From Oscheius dolichura (Eukaryota > Nematoda > Chromadorea > Rhabditida > Rhabditidae): a stretch of 64,000 bases of DNA. Positions 10,971 through 21,617 of the stretch are shown here, piece by piece. Both the position numbers and the translations under genes were made by a program. The notes under the pieces were generated by a model. The model did no database searches. It saw only the letters and a program-made list of their open reading frames with translations, and was not told where the DNA came from. The stretch is from contig OW051492.1 in assembly GCA_932521035.1 (NCBI GenBank), positions 8,866,001 to 8,930,000 on the forward strand, read 5' to 3'. Position 1 is the first letter of the stretch; each line of letters begins with the position of its first letter.

Positions 10971-12980
10971 TCGGTCGTTTCGACTTTTTCTCGAAGCTTT
11001 GAACAGTCTTGGAAGTGCCGTTAGAAGCTACACGTACTTATAACTTTCAAGTACAAGTTTGGAGGAAATAGGATCCGGATGAGGAGCTCCAGCATAGACA
11101 TAGAAGTCAGCGTTCTAATAACAAAAAGGATAAGTAAAAACGAAGTTCAGCGTACTTCATTTTGAATAGCATTTCCCAAAATTACTCCATCACATTGATC
11201 GTGATTGTAGCAGTGATTCAGAACTGTTAGACAGGAACCGCCTCCGGCTGTTGCGTTCAGAGTATTTTCATACGTATCATTTAAAACAGCAAAGAATGCC
11301 ACATCAAAGGACGAGCATTTCTCCAAGTCTGAAAAATATGAGGAGAAGGGTTACTGTAACCCGTAGTTGCTTACTGGTAGCCTCATTCACAATTAGAGCC
11401 ACATAATCCAAATAGCCGGTAACAAAGTAGAGAGTCAATGTTCTGCCCTTCGAGAGATAGAGATTGTTTATGAAGTCGCCGGCTCTGGAATTTATCATCC
11501 GCCAATACAGATTCTATAAATCTTTAACGTACGTTCCAATAAATCTGGCCTGTTCGCCAATTCCCTCATAAACCCATATTGATTCCATACAAAACACTGG
11601 TACATCACAATGTAGTGTATTCGCAGCAGAGATGAGGGCCACCTGAACCTCCCCCCTTTTCTCGTTCAGATAGGCGGCAATGAACCTGTAAATCGGCTGT
11701 AATCTCCCATTTTTCGGGCGCCATCAAAAAATTGTCAGAAGGGCTAGTAAATTGTTGTAGGATGAATGCTTCCTGGCCGTAGGAAACATTGACTTGGGTC
11801 ACAGGGATGGCGGCCCGGGCTGAAAGGCAGAAGCTACGGGATGCAGTGAAACTGGACTGTGGAAATTACCAGGAGCAAACTCGACTTTTTGCACGTGTTC
11901 CGAACTTTTAGTTTCTGTCTTATCTGTAAAAACGTCACAGGTCGTTTTGGCCGCCTTTATCGGGGCTTTCCTATTGCCCTTTGACTCAACTCTGTCGAGG
12001 TTTCCCTCTTTCAAAAGGAACTATATTGTGCAATATTTCGCTCTTGTCTCAATTTTCTCCCTTGACTCACTATCAGATGGACAAATAAAGAAGGTTCCCG
12101 CCATTTGTGAGCCATTTCCAGTGAAGATTGAAATGGTGACGTTATTAGTGACATATTGTTGGATGGAAAGGGATGAGGAGCCATTATTGCTGAAAAAAGC
12201 AATAAAATAAGCAACGAGCGGAAAACGAGAAGTACTCAGGAGCCGAGAATATTCTGAGTCCAAAATTTATCGAATAATCCTCACCTGACGGTTGTATTAT
12301 CCCAAGATACTGTAACCTTGTCACTTGCTCCAATATTGAGCATTTCTAGAGAAAGAAGATAAGTATCTCCATCAGTAAAGTACTAAACAAAAGCATTTTT
12401 CCCTTTTAAATAAAAAGAATTCACTAATGTGCTGCAGCTATAATTACTGGGAACAGTAAAATAATATTCGGAATAACAAAATCGACCCAGTTGGTATGGA
12501 GATGTCTCGCAATCCAAAAGAAGGTCTAAAATGAGATTTTGGGGGGAAATATGAGAAAAACTGACCAAATTCGCCGTGTATTAACGGAATTAGGAGAAAA
12601 AATAAGGCGAATTGCTTCATTTTCAAAGAAAATGAGTTTTGCCCCGGAAGAGGCAAAACGAGGGCAGACAAGAGACGGCGGCCCTTATCTCCAAGCTCAA
12701 ATAAGGAGGAAACGTGACTTTTTCAAGAGCTTAGAAATAAACCAAAAGGTGGGGTGGCTGATAAGTGAACTATGACGAGGTTTGGCGAGACAATATGAGT
12801 CAGAGTGGAGCATTTCTTCCAAAGGATTGCGTCTTTCCTTCTTGCCTTTTCCAAATCCAATCAGGAGTGGGAATGTATAAAACTATTTGTAACTGGAAGT
12901 GCGTAATACAGGATGCACCATTGAAAGATCTTTATTATCAAATTCAAGCTCATAGATCAATGAGAATGGAGAATTACCGG

Positions 12981-13400
12981 TTAAACAAGAGAAAGCAGCA
13001 ATGAGAATACAGTAACCGTAAGGAAAGAGACTTCTGTCGCCACTTTAGGAGTCGTGGTAGGATCTGTTGGCCTGATTGTCGTCGTAGAGGCTACAGTAGT
13101 CGTAGAGGGCAGCGGCGTCGTCGTAGTCGGAGGATTTGTTACAGTGGTGGTTATTGTAGGTCCCGGAGAAATGCTGTAGATTTAAACCTTCCTCATGTCA
13201 GTCCCTTTTCCAGCGAACACCTCGCCATACCTCAATCGTCGAGGTTTCGTAATGACCAATTTCTATCCCTTCTATTCAAATAACATGTATGGAGGCTCGT
13301 TGGATCTGGAGTTAGTTGGCTATCCCTATAATCAAATTATTGGCATTCAGATTGAAGAGAGAGAAGCCGGGCATCTTGACCGAAGAAGAGGCTGAATTGA
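12981..13400. pseudogene. Scrambled relic of a CUB-like/GPI-type gene
   Basis: On the minus strand 12981-13176 encodes a Thr-rich stretch and the GPI-type tail (VATEVSFLTVTVFSLLLSL). Immediately beside it, on the plus strand from about 13195, is NRRGFVMTNFYPFYSNNM followed by YGGSLDLELVGYPYN, which belongs upstream in the same family (compare 51.5 kb). The two pieces point in opposite directions, so a local inversion has broken the gene. Confidence 0.6.
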
Positions 13401-13684
13401 TGAAAAAACGGGGAATAAAGAGCGTCTCGCTTTCTCTCTTAACAAGCGATAATTTGTTGGCTTCGATCAGAAATTTGTGAGAAATTGCTGACAGCGGTGT
13501 GCCTTTGATTTATACGCGAAAATCAACGCAGATAATAGAAACGCGTATCAAAAAGGCATCTAGGACCTGACTAAAAAGCGAAGAGTATATTTTGAGAACA
13601 CCTTCCCAAGCGGGAATATTTCGCGTGTTCTCCCTCAAAGAACGCTTGTATATATGGTGCCTTTATTCAATAATAAAAGACATG

Positions 13685-14951
13685 CTATTTATGTACAGAA
13701 GATATGTTGTGCAACGTGATCTTCCCTCTCGTAAAATGCTTCGTCAGCCAGCGGTGATACGTTGGATTCATAAGGAAGAGGATAGCGGCACTGATGACAC
13801 TGAATAGCGACGCGGAACAGAAAACAACATCGTTTATCCCTAAAAATTAGCAGATCCCTCGTTTTTTTTCTTATTAACTTACAGACAAAGCCGAAAATAT
13901 CACAGAGCATAGCCATTACTAACACGACCATTGGGACAACAACAACGGCAAACGGCACTAAAGACTGTAGACACAATTGAAAGATGAATCTCTGCTGCAT
14001 TTGGCGCAATTTCGGGGACATATTCTGAGTTTGAGTGGCTTTCCACGAACCAATTGCAAAGAATGTCATAAAAAACACAAATCCGATGGCATCGAAGATG
14101 ATCAACCCAAGAATGTTAAAGCTAGCGTCTGTTTTGTCAAGTGCTTCGATTCGTTCTATCTGTTGAAGGCGCGGTGTTATGCAAGAATACTCCTGAAAGA
14201 AAATCATGAGGGGGGTTACTGTAGTCTTTACTTACTATAGCTAGACGTTTAAACGTTTCTTCGGACCTCATTCTAACAGTTAATGGGAAATATATATTCG
14301 CCGCCCAAACTGTAACACCAAATGCTACAATACCTTTCCAGCGAAGTGAAATAGTCTTGGCATTGTGGACAACTTGATAGCGATAGAAGAATAGAAGAAG
14401 AACGGTAAGCTGTTCAAAGACGACGAGAATCTGTCCCCAAGCAAAAGCAGCAATTGGTGACATAAAATACTTGGCATAACCAAGGACATAGCCGGCAGGA
14501 AATGGAACAAGTATCACTCCCTGTGAGAAGAAATTGATCTAAATTTTTAGTGTTTTTAGAGGGCTAAATAGTCCATTTCCAACGGAAAAGTAAGGCGGGA
14601 TTTGAGTTATTTTGAATTTTGTTAGATGGGGGCATTTTTTCCAACGAAAATATTTAAAAATACGCCATTTTTGATCGCCGTAGGCTCCCACAACGAGGAA
14701 TTATTTTTGAGGGGCTGTCTTTTTCGTTGGAAATGGACTATATATACCCAGAGGTCTGCTACAAAAGCAGCGAGTTGATGAAGTAGAAGGAACCAGCGAT
14801 AAGTGGCCATATGGTTGGTAGAGCGGTAAACGATACAGTATATAATCAACGGATTGACGATGAGATTAATAATTGAGAAAACATGAAGGCACCACAGGTA
14901 GACAGCATGAGTTTTTTCAAAATCATAATCAAATTCAGGGCATTGAATCAT
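13685..14951 (-). CDS. Seven-transmembrane serpentine receptor, Srh/Str type
   Basis: Four exons join in phase from ATG at 14949-14951 to the stop at 13685-13687. The product starts with FEKTHAVYLWCLHVFS and hydrophobic segments, continues through CVLLD-like membrane spans (FAWGQILVVFEQLTVLLL, WKGIVAFGVTVWAANIYF), then has the Str-superfamily signature before TM6 (SPKLRQMQQRFIFQLCLQ, then SLVPFAVVVVP). It ends with TM7 (SLFSVISAAILFL) and NPTYHRWLTK. These receptors sense environmental chemicals in nematode neurons. Assignment to Srh rather than a sister class is by pattern only. Intron 1 is mostly a MITE and its GT donor lies at the edge of that element. No frame break was seen. Confidence 0.8.
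14566..14747. mobile_element. MITE family 2 in receptor intron 1
   Basis: About 180 bases with ends AATAGTCCATTTCCAACG and its complement CGTTGGAAATGGACTAT. It makes up most of intron 1; exon 1 ends CTCTGG and the donor GTATATATAGTCC runs directly into the element. Confidence 0.75.
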
Positions 14952-15026
14952 ACTGGGTGATTGAGCAAAATGAAAATTTGCGAAAAGATGAAGCAGGTGG
15001 AACTCGCGATAGCCGTGATTGCGATG

Positions 15027-15455
15027 CTATTGTTTAGACATACTGTGAACGAAACAGCTGAAACTGGAGGAGCCATACAAGAAAAAGTAGGTGGCCATAT
15101 GAGTGGGAGCATATATGGGTCGAAGGCCAGGTTGCCCTAGGCCAGGTCGGCCTGGTCGGTCTAACCTTGACCTAAAGCGACCTAGGTCAGATTGACCTTT
15201 GTCAAGCTTTACCGATTTACCTATTTTATCAAGTAAAGGATGGCAATAAGTCCGGTCAGGTCGACCTTGATCTGACCTAGGCCAGGTCAGGTCAGGTTGG
15301 CCTTCAACCCATATATGAGTGGGAGAGCGGAAGGCGATACAAAAGATGATCAGAGGATTTACTAAGAAACGAGTAATTGTAACCACATGAAGGCACCACA
15401 GATAGACAGCGTGTGACCTTTCAAAGGCGTAGTCAAATTCGGAGCAGTCTATCAT
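15027..15455 (-). pseudogene. Srh-like receptor, exon-1-only copy with insertion
   Basis: It opens with ATG at 15453-15455 and FDYAFERSHAVYLWCLHV, closely matching exon 1 of the receptor downstream. After RSPTH the frame enters an inserted element and emerges at HMATY, then degenerates. No exons 2-4 follow before the next gene begins at 14951. It is a partial tandem duplicate. Confidence 0.8.
15110..15312. mobile_element. TIR element with 11-13 base target duplication
   Basis: ATATGAGTGGGAG stands on both sides (15097-15109 and 15313-15325). The element's ends are ATATATGGGTCGAAGGCCA and the complement TGGCCTTCAACCCAT, and the interior is rich in inverted CCTAGGCCAGGTC blocks. Removing one repeat plus the element (216 bases) restores RSPTHMATY in frame. 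Confidence 0.85.
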
Positions 15456-15535
15456 AGCACCTTGCTGGAGATTGTAAAAGGTAACAGCTGAAGTTCGGCG
15501 AGCAAAGGTAATATTCCATATTAATTATACATTAA

Positions 15536-15785
15536 AGGGGTAGTAGTGCAGATGCGCCTTTGTTAAACATCGTGCGCTATTTTGAGTGCTATTTTCTCGA
15601 AAACGATACATGTTTATGATTAGTTTTGTATTGCAATCGACTAATTAGCCGATAATGAACATTTTGATATATGAACGAAGATACAAGTCGCCAGGGTTCA
15701 AAAGATATCGGACTTGTTTTGAGGCGTAATTTAGAATTTGTTGGAGTTTTTTTTTATTAAATTCAAAACCTGCGCTACTGTTCCT
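15536..15785. mobile_element. TTAA-type short TIR element
   Basis: Flanked by TTAA at 15532-15535 and 15786-15789. The ends are AGGGGTAGTAGTGCAG and, inverted, AGGAACAGTAGCGCAG. About 250 bases and non-coding. The bases after the right TTAA (AGGGGCACTATCC) resemble a further element end. Confidence 0.7.
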
Positions 15786-15876
15786 TTAAAGGGGCACTAT
15801 CCTATGAAAGATATAGAGTGATTTTTGGAATTCCTAGCAGAGTACTTCCTCTTTAAATTTAGTATATTTTATAGGG

Positions 15877-17328
15877 CTAAACAATAATTTTCACCACGTT
15901 GGCTTCGCCCTTTTTAACGTAGAAAGTGTTCAGATTGCCGGTGACGGGAAATGGCAGCTGGCTCCGTCGGAGATCAGTTGCATTCTGATGGTCGCGAACC
16001 ACTCCTCCATTTAAATAGGAGACGTAGACCGGCTCGTTGACAGAATGCTTATTCAATCGGGGTGGTTCAAGTAATATTTTGTAAACAGAATAAGGAGTCG
16101 ATCCATCCTTAGCTCCAATGACAGTCATAGCAGTGTCTCTTTTGGGCTCTCCATCTATCATCCAGTAGGCTCCCACCTTACCATTTTCATTCACTGAAAG
16201 ATAGACGTTTTGTGGTCGGTATAGTTCCACATAATCTGAAATTTAGATTATTTTCTTTAAACATTAGTCATCGTTACTGATGTAGTCGTTGAAGATGAGG
16301 GCGCCCTTCAGGAAGGCAGGCCTCTCGACGATGTAGACGGAGACAGCCCCATTAAGGAAATCTTCATTCCAAGAGGTCACGTCATACATTCTAAAAGTGA
16401 TGTCAATGGTCAAAACAACTTAGGTTTAAAGATTAGCCTTTGAAAAGAAGGGAAAAATCCTGTTCTACCCTCATTTGAGACCTTCAGCTCATTGAACTTA
16501 CGAGCACAGATATTTCCCATCCAGATAGATCCAAATATTCCAGAGTTCTCTCTGGTGGAGTCTGTCCCAAATGAAGGCTGGACTAACATAGCCCTGCAAG
16601 TTCAGTCAAGGGATAGGAGAAAGTTGTAAGCCTTACCCGCCCACTGTCAGTCTTGAGGTTATAAGTGGCTCCATCCTGTAAGTCCTCAAAATATACAAGT
16701 TCAGTAGGTTTGTTTAGGCCAGTCGAGAAGGTTTGCTGAATATTTTTGCCGTAGTTATCTTAATTTTGTGCTTTTCATTAACTTGTACACATTGAAAATC
16801 ACTTGGAACTAGCTCGATTTGTATTTCAAGTTGCATTTTGGATGATTTGGAAGAATCAATGGACACGCCCACATAATAGGGCATAACATAGCTGGCATTC
16901 AAGCTCACATTACTGTTTACCATACTGAAAGATTAGAATCCTTCAGTTCTCTCTCCATTTGAACGTACTATAGATACGATTGAAATGGGAGACGCTTTAT
17001 TCGAGTTAACTGCGAGTCGGTATACTCTATAATGATTTGCTCATTCACTTCACGAGGATCCATATCAACTGCTCTTAGATACATTTGAACGTATGAATCA
17101 GGGGGAAATTGTATCTAGGGAATAATATTGGAGAAACAGAACCTATGAAACACTTACAAACCAGCTACAATTCCCCACTGGAGACAAGGGACGTTTCCAA
17201 CTTCCTGTTATGTTTATCGCCCCACATTCTGACAAAATTATCATGGGATACATTGAGAAAAAATAATTACCGTAAGCATGTGCGCTACCAGAAAACAGGA
17301 TCAACAGAAAGGCGAAAAGAAGAGCCAT
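15877..17328 (-). CDS. CUB-like domain secreted protein
   Basis: Eight exons join in phase from ATG at 17326-17328 to the stop at 15877-15879, giving about 370 residues. A signal peptide (MALLFAFLLILFSGSAHA) is followed by a CUB-like domain: ECGAINITGSWKRPLSP, then NCSWFIQFPPDSYVQMYL, matching the cysteine-N-C-S-W pattern of the nematode CUB-like family. A second half follows with VYFEDLQDGATYNLK-type sequence, YIVERPAFLKGALIF and a C-terminal NTFYVKKGEANVVKIIV. No GPI tail or membrane span is seen, so it is probably released. Nematode CUB-like genes are commonly induced by infection; regulation cannot be read here. No breaks were found, in contrast to the CUB-like pieces at 12 kb and 41 kb. 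Confidence 0.8.
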
Positions 17329-17902
17329 ACTGCAAATTGCACAAGTGTTTCCATCCTTTTATACGAAGCACGTGCGGGCATGGTCATGAATCATGTTTGT
17401 TCACTTCATAAAACGTGACGACATAGCCTAGCATATGCCGCATAGGAAATCAGATAAATTCGTGACAAGCAGCGCCAGTTCGGATCTATCGAGGCGAAAT
17501 GAGGGGTGATGCTCATCAGAGCGAGTTTTTGGACTCGTGTAGATTTCCCAATTAGGAAAAATAACGACAGGAAGTGAATGAGAGAGGGTAGTGCAGTATC
17601 AAAGGATGGAGAACCACCCCTCGAAGGGGGTTTTCAACCCAGGATCAATCCGATTTTCGAGTCAGAGGTTTCAGCCTATTTTCGGGTCGGGTTCGGATAA
17701 AGAAAAGGATAAAGACCAGGGCTGGAATTTTTAGTTTTGAGTTGGCGGTTTACCATAAAAAGTTTCAAATACACAATATCCGAGCCGAACTCCCTCTGAA
17801 ATAGCTCAACCCGCACAAACCTAAAGGTCAATCAATTTGTTCTTGTTGGCCTTATTCAGTCCTCACTATTGTTGTTAGCCGCTGCTATTGATTTAACTCG
17901 CC

Positions 17903-18515
17903 ATGAATTACAATCGATTTCTGGAATTACCTGCACAGCTGAAGATTCAAACTATTCGGAAAGTAAGGTATTTCGCTCTTGTCGCACCCGTCTTGGCTCT
18001 TATTCGTTCAAGTAGTTCTTTGCTTTCAGTGTTCTCCCGCCCGGTATGTCCGTCTCCGCCGGGCATGTCGATTTGTCGACAAATTCTGCGAGCAGAATAG
18101 AAGAAGCATTGGGGGAACTCTGGAGCTATATAATTCCCACCAAATGTGCTGCGCAGATATAAATTCTATTAGAAAAATACAGATTAGGATATCGCGAGAC
18201 CCCTATTTCCATTATTGGGAACTTTCTTTCCGGATTTGCTGTTTCTCAAGTCGCGTTGGTAAGTCAATTAACCTCATTACAGCTAGCAATTATTTTAAGT
18301 TGTAAGAAAACTTTAAGCGTGACTATCGCAGCCATGCCGATGAGGCTCTGGGTTCTCTTCTGGAAATTACTCCTGACTTGAAAATGGGAAGCCTTGAGCT
18401 GCGCTCCCTAACAACTGAACAAGTTAAACGGGTGACAGCAGCTGGAAAACAGCGGAAATAAGCATGTTGTCCTGGAGAAATGCGACGGATTTTGGAAATT
18501 GACACAGAATAAACG
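17903..18515 (+). pseudogene. F-box-like gene, broken copy
   Basis: Exon 1 (17903-17962) is MNYNRFLELPAQLKIQTIRK and exon 2 begins CSPARYVRLRRACRFVDKF; together these are the F-box-like helices of this family. Near 18205 the frame must shift to reach FLSGFAVSQVAL, and in the next exon it shifts again after TTEQVKRVTAA to reach PGEMRRILEID. The last two exons are missing. Compare the intact gene next to it. Confidence 0.75.
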
Positions 18516-18642
18516 ATTTCTTTCAATACCTATTCTTTGTAATTACAGGCAACGCCTGTATCATTTGTTCTTCTATGTCATAGACTCCTTGTTCGCTTTC
18601 ATCGACCTCTCGTTGATTGTTACTATCGATTTTAGGAATTTC

Positions 18643-20138
18643 ATGATGTGTGATCAGTTTCCCTTGCTACCCAATAAGATGAAACTTCAAATTATTCAAA
18701 AGGTACTGGCTACTTTTAAAGCACGTTCCTTTCAGTGCCGTCCCATTGCATACGTTTGCCTCCGTCAGACATGTCGATTTGTTGACCAATTCTGTGAGCT
18801 ACACAGGAAACATCTGGAAATATATATCGAAGGAATGTTGGGTCTATTTAGAGATTCCGTAAAAATACTTTTAAATGGGAGAAAGGAGTATATTATTATA
18901 ATACGAGGGAATATTTCCCATATTAGAAAATCTCTTTCCGGATTTGCTATTTCTAAAGTTTCATTGGTAGGTTCATTCATCTTTTGACATATTGGCAGCG
19001 TCTTATGATAATAGCGTTTAACTATTTAGGGCAACTACTACAGGCACTCACTTGATGACGAAGTTTTCAATGGTTTTCTTGAAGCTACTCCCGAATTACA
19101 AATCGGAACCCTTCAACTCCGTGGTCTAACAGCTGAGCAAGTTAGACGAGTGATGGAAAGCAGCTGGAAAATAGCTGGAATAGATGTTGCTGATTCACCT
19201 GGAGAAATGCCAAAAATTTTGGAGATTGATGAATTATTTCTTCGGGTACGTAAAATGATTTCAATAGATGTGTTGAAATTTTGATCCCTAATCGAAACTA
19301 GAAGCCTCTCTCTCATTTGGCCTAGAGTCTTTTTAATGTCTTTTTTTTTGTAGAAAATGGATTCAATCTCACTTTTTTTCAAAGAAAAGGATGCTGACAT
19401 GGATGAGCGACGGCTAGTGAGGCTGGCCAGAGGGAAACAAAATGTTAGCTTACGGTACTTGCCCAATTCTTCCACTCGAGGCGTTTTAAAGGAAATTATA
19501 GAGGTTTGTTTTCCATCTTCCAATATATAGTCCATCTACGGAATAAGCTTTCCGCTGCAGGACCAAAACGCTTTCAAATCTGGCCCCGTAGCGGAGACGC
19601 ATAGCCAAATTTGAATCCGTGGAATATCCGTTGGAAATGGACGATATGAAATATTCAGAACTGGAAGAAAGATTCCCATTTCCCACAACGTTTTGACATT
19701 TCTTGGAAGGACGATGACAATTCTTTCAATGACGATATTTCTGAGCTCTATACCAAATCACTGGAGGCTGTCCATCTTGGCACCTTCTCCCCTTTATCAA
19801 GAATGATCATTAAGAAATATGACATTTGGATACGGGAGGACAAAACGGGAATGTGGCAACTCATTACCACAAAAAGATTTCCCTACCATACACGCGTAAA
19901 ATTCGTCTTCGAAACTCTAAAATCGAAAGCTGACTTCGATTCGAAGTTGGCCACGCGGATCGAAAAGGTTTACCCCATTCTATATAGTTCTTCTGTTGAT
20001 AAAATCCCCTCTGATCTTCCATTTATGATTGACACCTTTGAAACTGTGGAAGCGGCGGATGAAATCAAACAGATGTTTTGTAAACTGGTTGAACTCCGCA
20101 AAGAGGAAGTATCTGTGTATTGTCTCGGTCAAAGATAG
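18643..20138 (+). CDS. F-box-like protein
   Basis: Five exons (18643-18701, 18736-18966, 19030-19245, 19354-19503, 19659-20138) join in phase to about 378 residues. The N-terminus carries an F-box-like motif split by an intron (FPLLPNKMKLQIIQK, then CRPIAYVCLRQTCRFVDQF). A long C-terminal region follows, with LRGLTAEQVRRVMESSW, LARGKQNVSLRYLPNSST and YDIWIREDKTGMWQLI, shared by all relatives in this window. F-box proteins bind Skp1 and carry targets to SCF ubiquitin ligases; nematodes have large families with variable C-terminal target-binding parts. The target is unknown. MITE family 2 occupies most of intron 4. The start was chosen at the first of two ATGs (MMCDQF). Confidence 0.75.
19523..19648. 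mobile_element. MITE family 2 in F-box intron 4
   Basis: It begins TATATAGTCCATCTACGGA, contains GGCCCCGTAGCGGAGACGC and ends TCCGTTGGAAATGGACGATAT. About 125 bases. Confidence 0.75.
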
Positions 20139-20694
20139 TATGTTTAACCAACTCTCTCTCTTTCCAACTCGCTTAATCCGAATAAATCATGTGTTCCATA
20201 TCTCTCATGTTCATCTTAAACAGAATCCGAGGGGGTCCCGTGTGCACTCTGATCTTCGGATTTGCTACGGTGGGCCCCGATCTACCTCGAGTCATTTTGG
20301 AATCGAAACTAGCCTGAAATAGTACTGAATGTCCGAGTTCAATAAAGCTAGTCTCTTTTATTTCTTCAAGATGGTATATATTTTATTGTGAACGCCCATC
20401 GGGGTTCACCACAATATGGCGACATCCTCTGCGCCCCTCCCCATGGGAATCCCCTGTCGGTTCCTGCCTCTCTACGCTCTCTTCTCAACCATTCAAATCC
20501 AGCGCCCTGTTTCACTCGAATTTCTTTCTTTCTTATGTTTTTTAACTTCAAATCGCGTTAAATAATCAGAAAATGTTAGCCTACCCTTTTTTAGTTGTAA
20601 ACCCTTGAAAGATGGTCTAATTTATCGTCTATTTCATTCATAAACCAATGTTTCCTTATATTATAGCAACTTCGCGTTGTTATAGGATTTCGGT

Positions 20695-20757
20695 ATGATG
20701 AAGTGCGATAAATTTATGGAATTGCCGTCGGAGACGAAGCTGCAAATTATTCAGAAG
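20695..20757 (+). pseudogene. Isolated F-box exon 1
   Basis: MMKCDKFMELPSETKLQIIQ and a following K, then a GTAAAA donor. No second exon with the family's cysteine-arginine start follows before the hairpin at 20800. Confidence 0.6.
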
Positions 20758-20799
20758 GTAAAATTAATGGCCAATGATTTGTAGCGATCCATTTGAGCC

Positions 20800-20871
20800 T
20801 ATTTCTTATTCGCATCCTCCGTTTTCGGAATGGGAGAACACTGAAAACGGGGATGCGAATAAGAAATAGTG
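20800..20871. repeat. Hairpin
   Basis: CTATTTCTTATTCGCATCC pairs with GGATGCGAATAAGAAATAG, with an imperfect inner stem. Confidence 0.85.
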
Positions 20872-21132
20872 GGAAATACGGAATGGGAGAACACTGAAAA
20901 AAAAATCGGAAATCAAAGAAGAAGTATGTAACATTGTTCGACTCGAAATAGAGGAACTGTCTCGGAAGGAAGTGAGTTCACAACAGAAGCTAGCGCTAGA
21001 CCGTTTATTTTAATAAAGCTGAGAATATTGTTGTCGAATTTTTGTTAGGTAAAATTACCCCCTATTATTTTAAGACTCTTGTCATGATTCAACGTTATTA
21101 AAGTGCCTTTTCATTTAATTCAATCCACACCA

Positions 21133-21222
21133 GGGATGTTCGTAAGAGGTCAGAAAATCGAAATTTTCTCAAAATTTCTTTCGGTGACAAAACCGAAACC
21201 GTAATTACGAACATCCCTGATC
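21133..21222. repeat. Short TIR element
   Basis: CAGGGATGTTCGTAA at the left and TTACGAACATCCCTG at the right, about 88 bases apart; GAAATTTT/AAAATTTC pairs inside. Confidence 0.7.
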
Positions 21223-21617
21223 CACACTCTCTTTGATTTCCCTACTCGCTCCGTGCCTGAAAAGATAGAGGCTCTAAACTTATTGGGTATATTACTGTTA
21301 TCACAGTTTTTTGGTAAACAACCCTCACCACAGTTCATTTCCTTCTGCTGCTTCGATCCGCTTCCAAAATATTGTATTTTGTACCTTCTGCAACATTTTG
21401 ATCTGGAGCTTAACACCCTGCCGACTCATTTCAGCGTCTCCTCGATTCTAGGCCCAGCCGTCGTTCTAGTCGTCTTGTAGTTTTCTGATAAGACGTCGAC
21501 TCATCCGGTGCATGACGCTATAAAGCCTTCTTATCTACCATATCAGTAAAATCACAAATCACTCCTGTATTTAAATCATGGTCCCTAGTGTGGAAATTCG
21601 CACCTCCAGCTCCAAAA

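Larger units (their letters stand above)
9548..12620 (-). pseudogene. CUB-like, GPI-type secreted protein, decaying
   Basis: About ten exons can be joined. Order: signal pe­ptide (MKQFALFFLLIPLIHG); CUB-like region with SYSCSTLVNSFYLKG-type cysteines, DGDTYLLSLEMLNIG and DKVTVSWDNTT; a middle part (VNVSYGQEAFILQQF, VALISAANTLHC); a cysteine part (SCLTVLNHCYNHDQCDG); QGFLMTTFYPLASSYL and ANAYLGFYIDG; then GDVPSRGSYVTFVIQ, a Thr/Pro stretch, and a hydrophobic end (VTVFSMLFSFV) fitting a GPI signal. Two breaks are seen: TAG at 12383-12385 in an otherwise open CUB exon (CAG would restore the pattern) and a one-base shift near 11688. Introns hold a TTAA element and a relic of MITE family 2. Nematode CUB-like proteins are often pathogen-responsive; that role here is inference. 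Confidence 0.65.
20139..21617. other. Interval with F-box relic and hairpins, no full gene
   Basis: Contains an isolated F-box exon 1 (20695-20757) and two inverted repeats (20800-20871, 21133-21222). Open frames such as 21253-21480 have no support. Confidence 0.5.
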
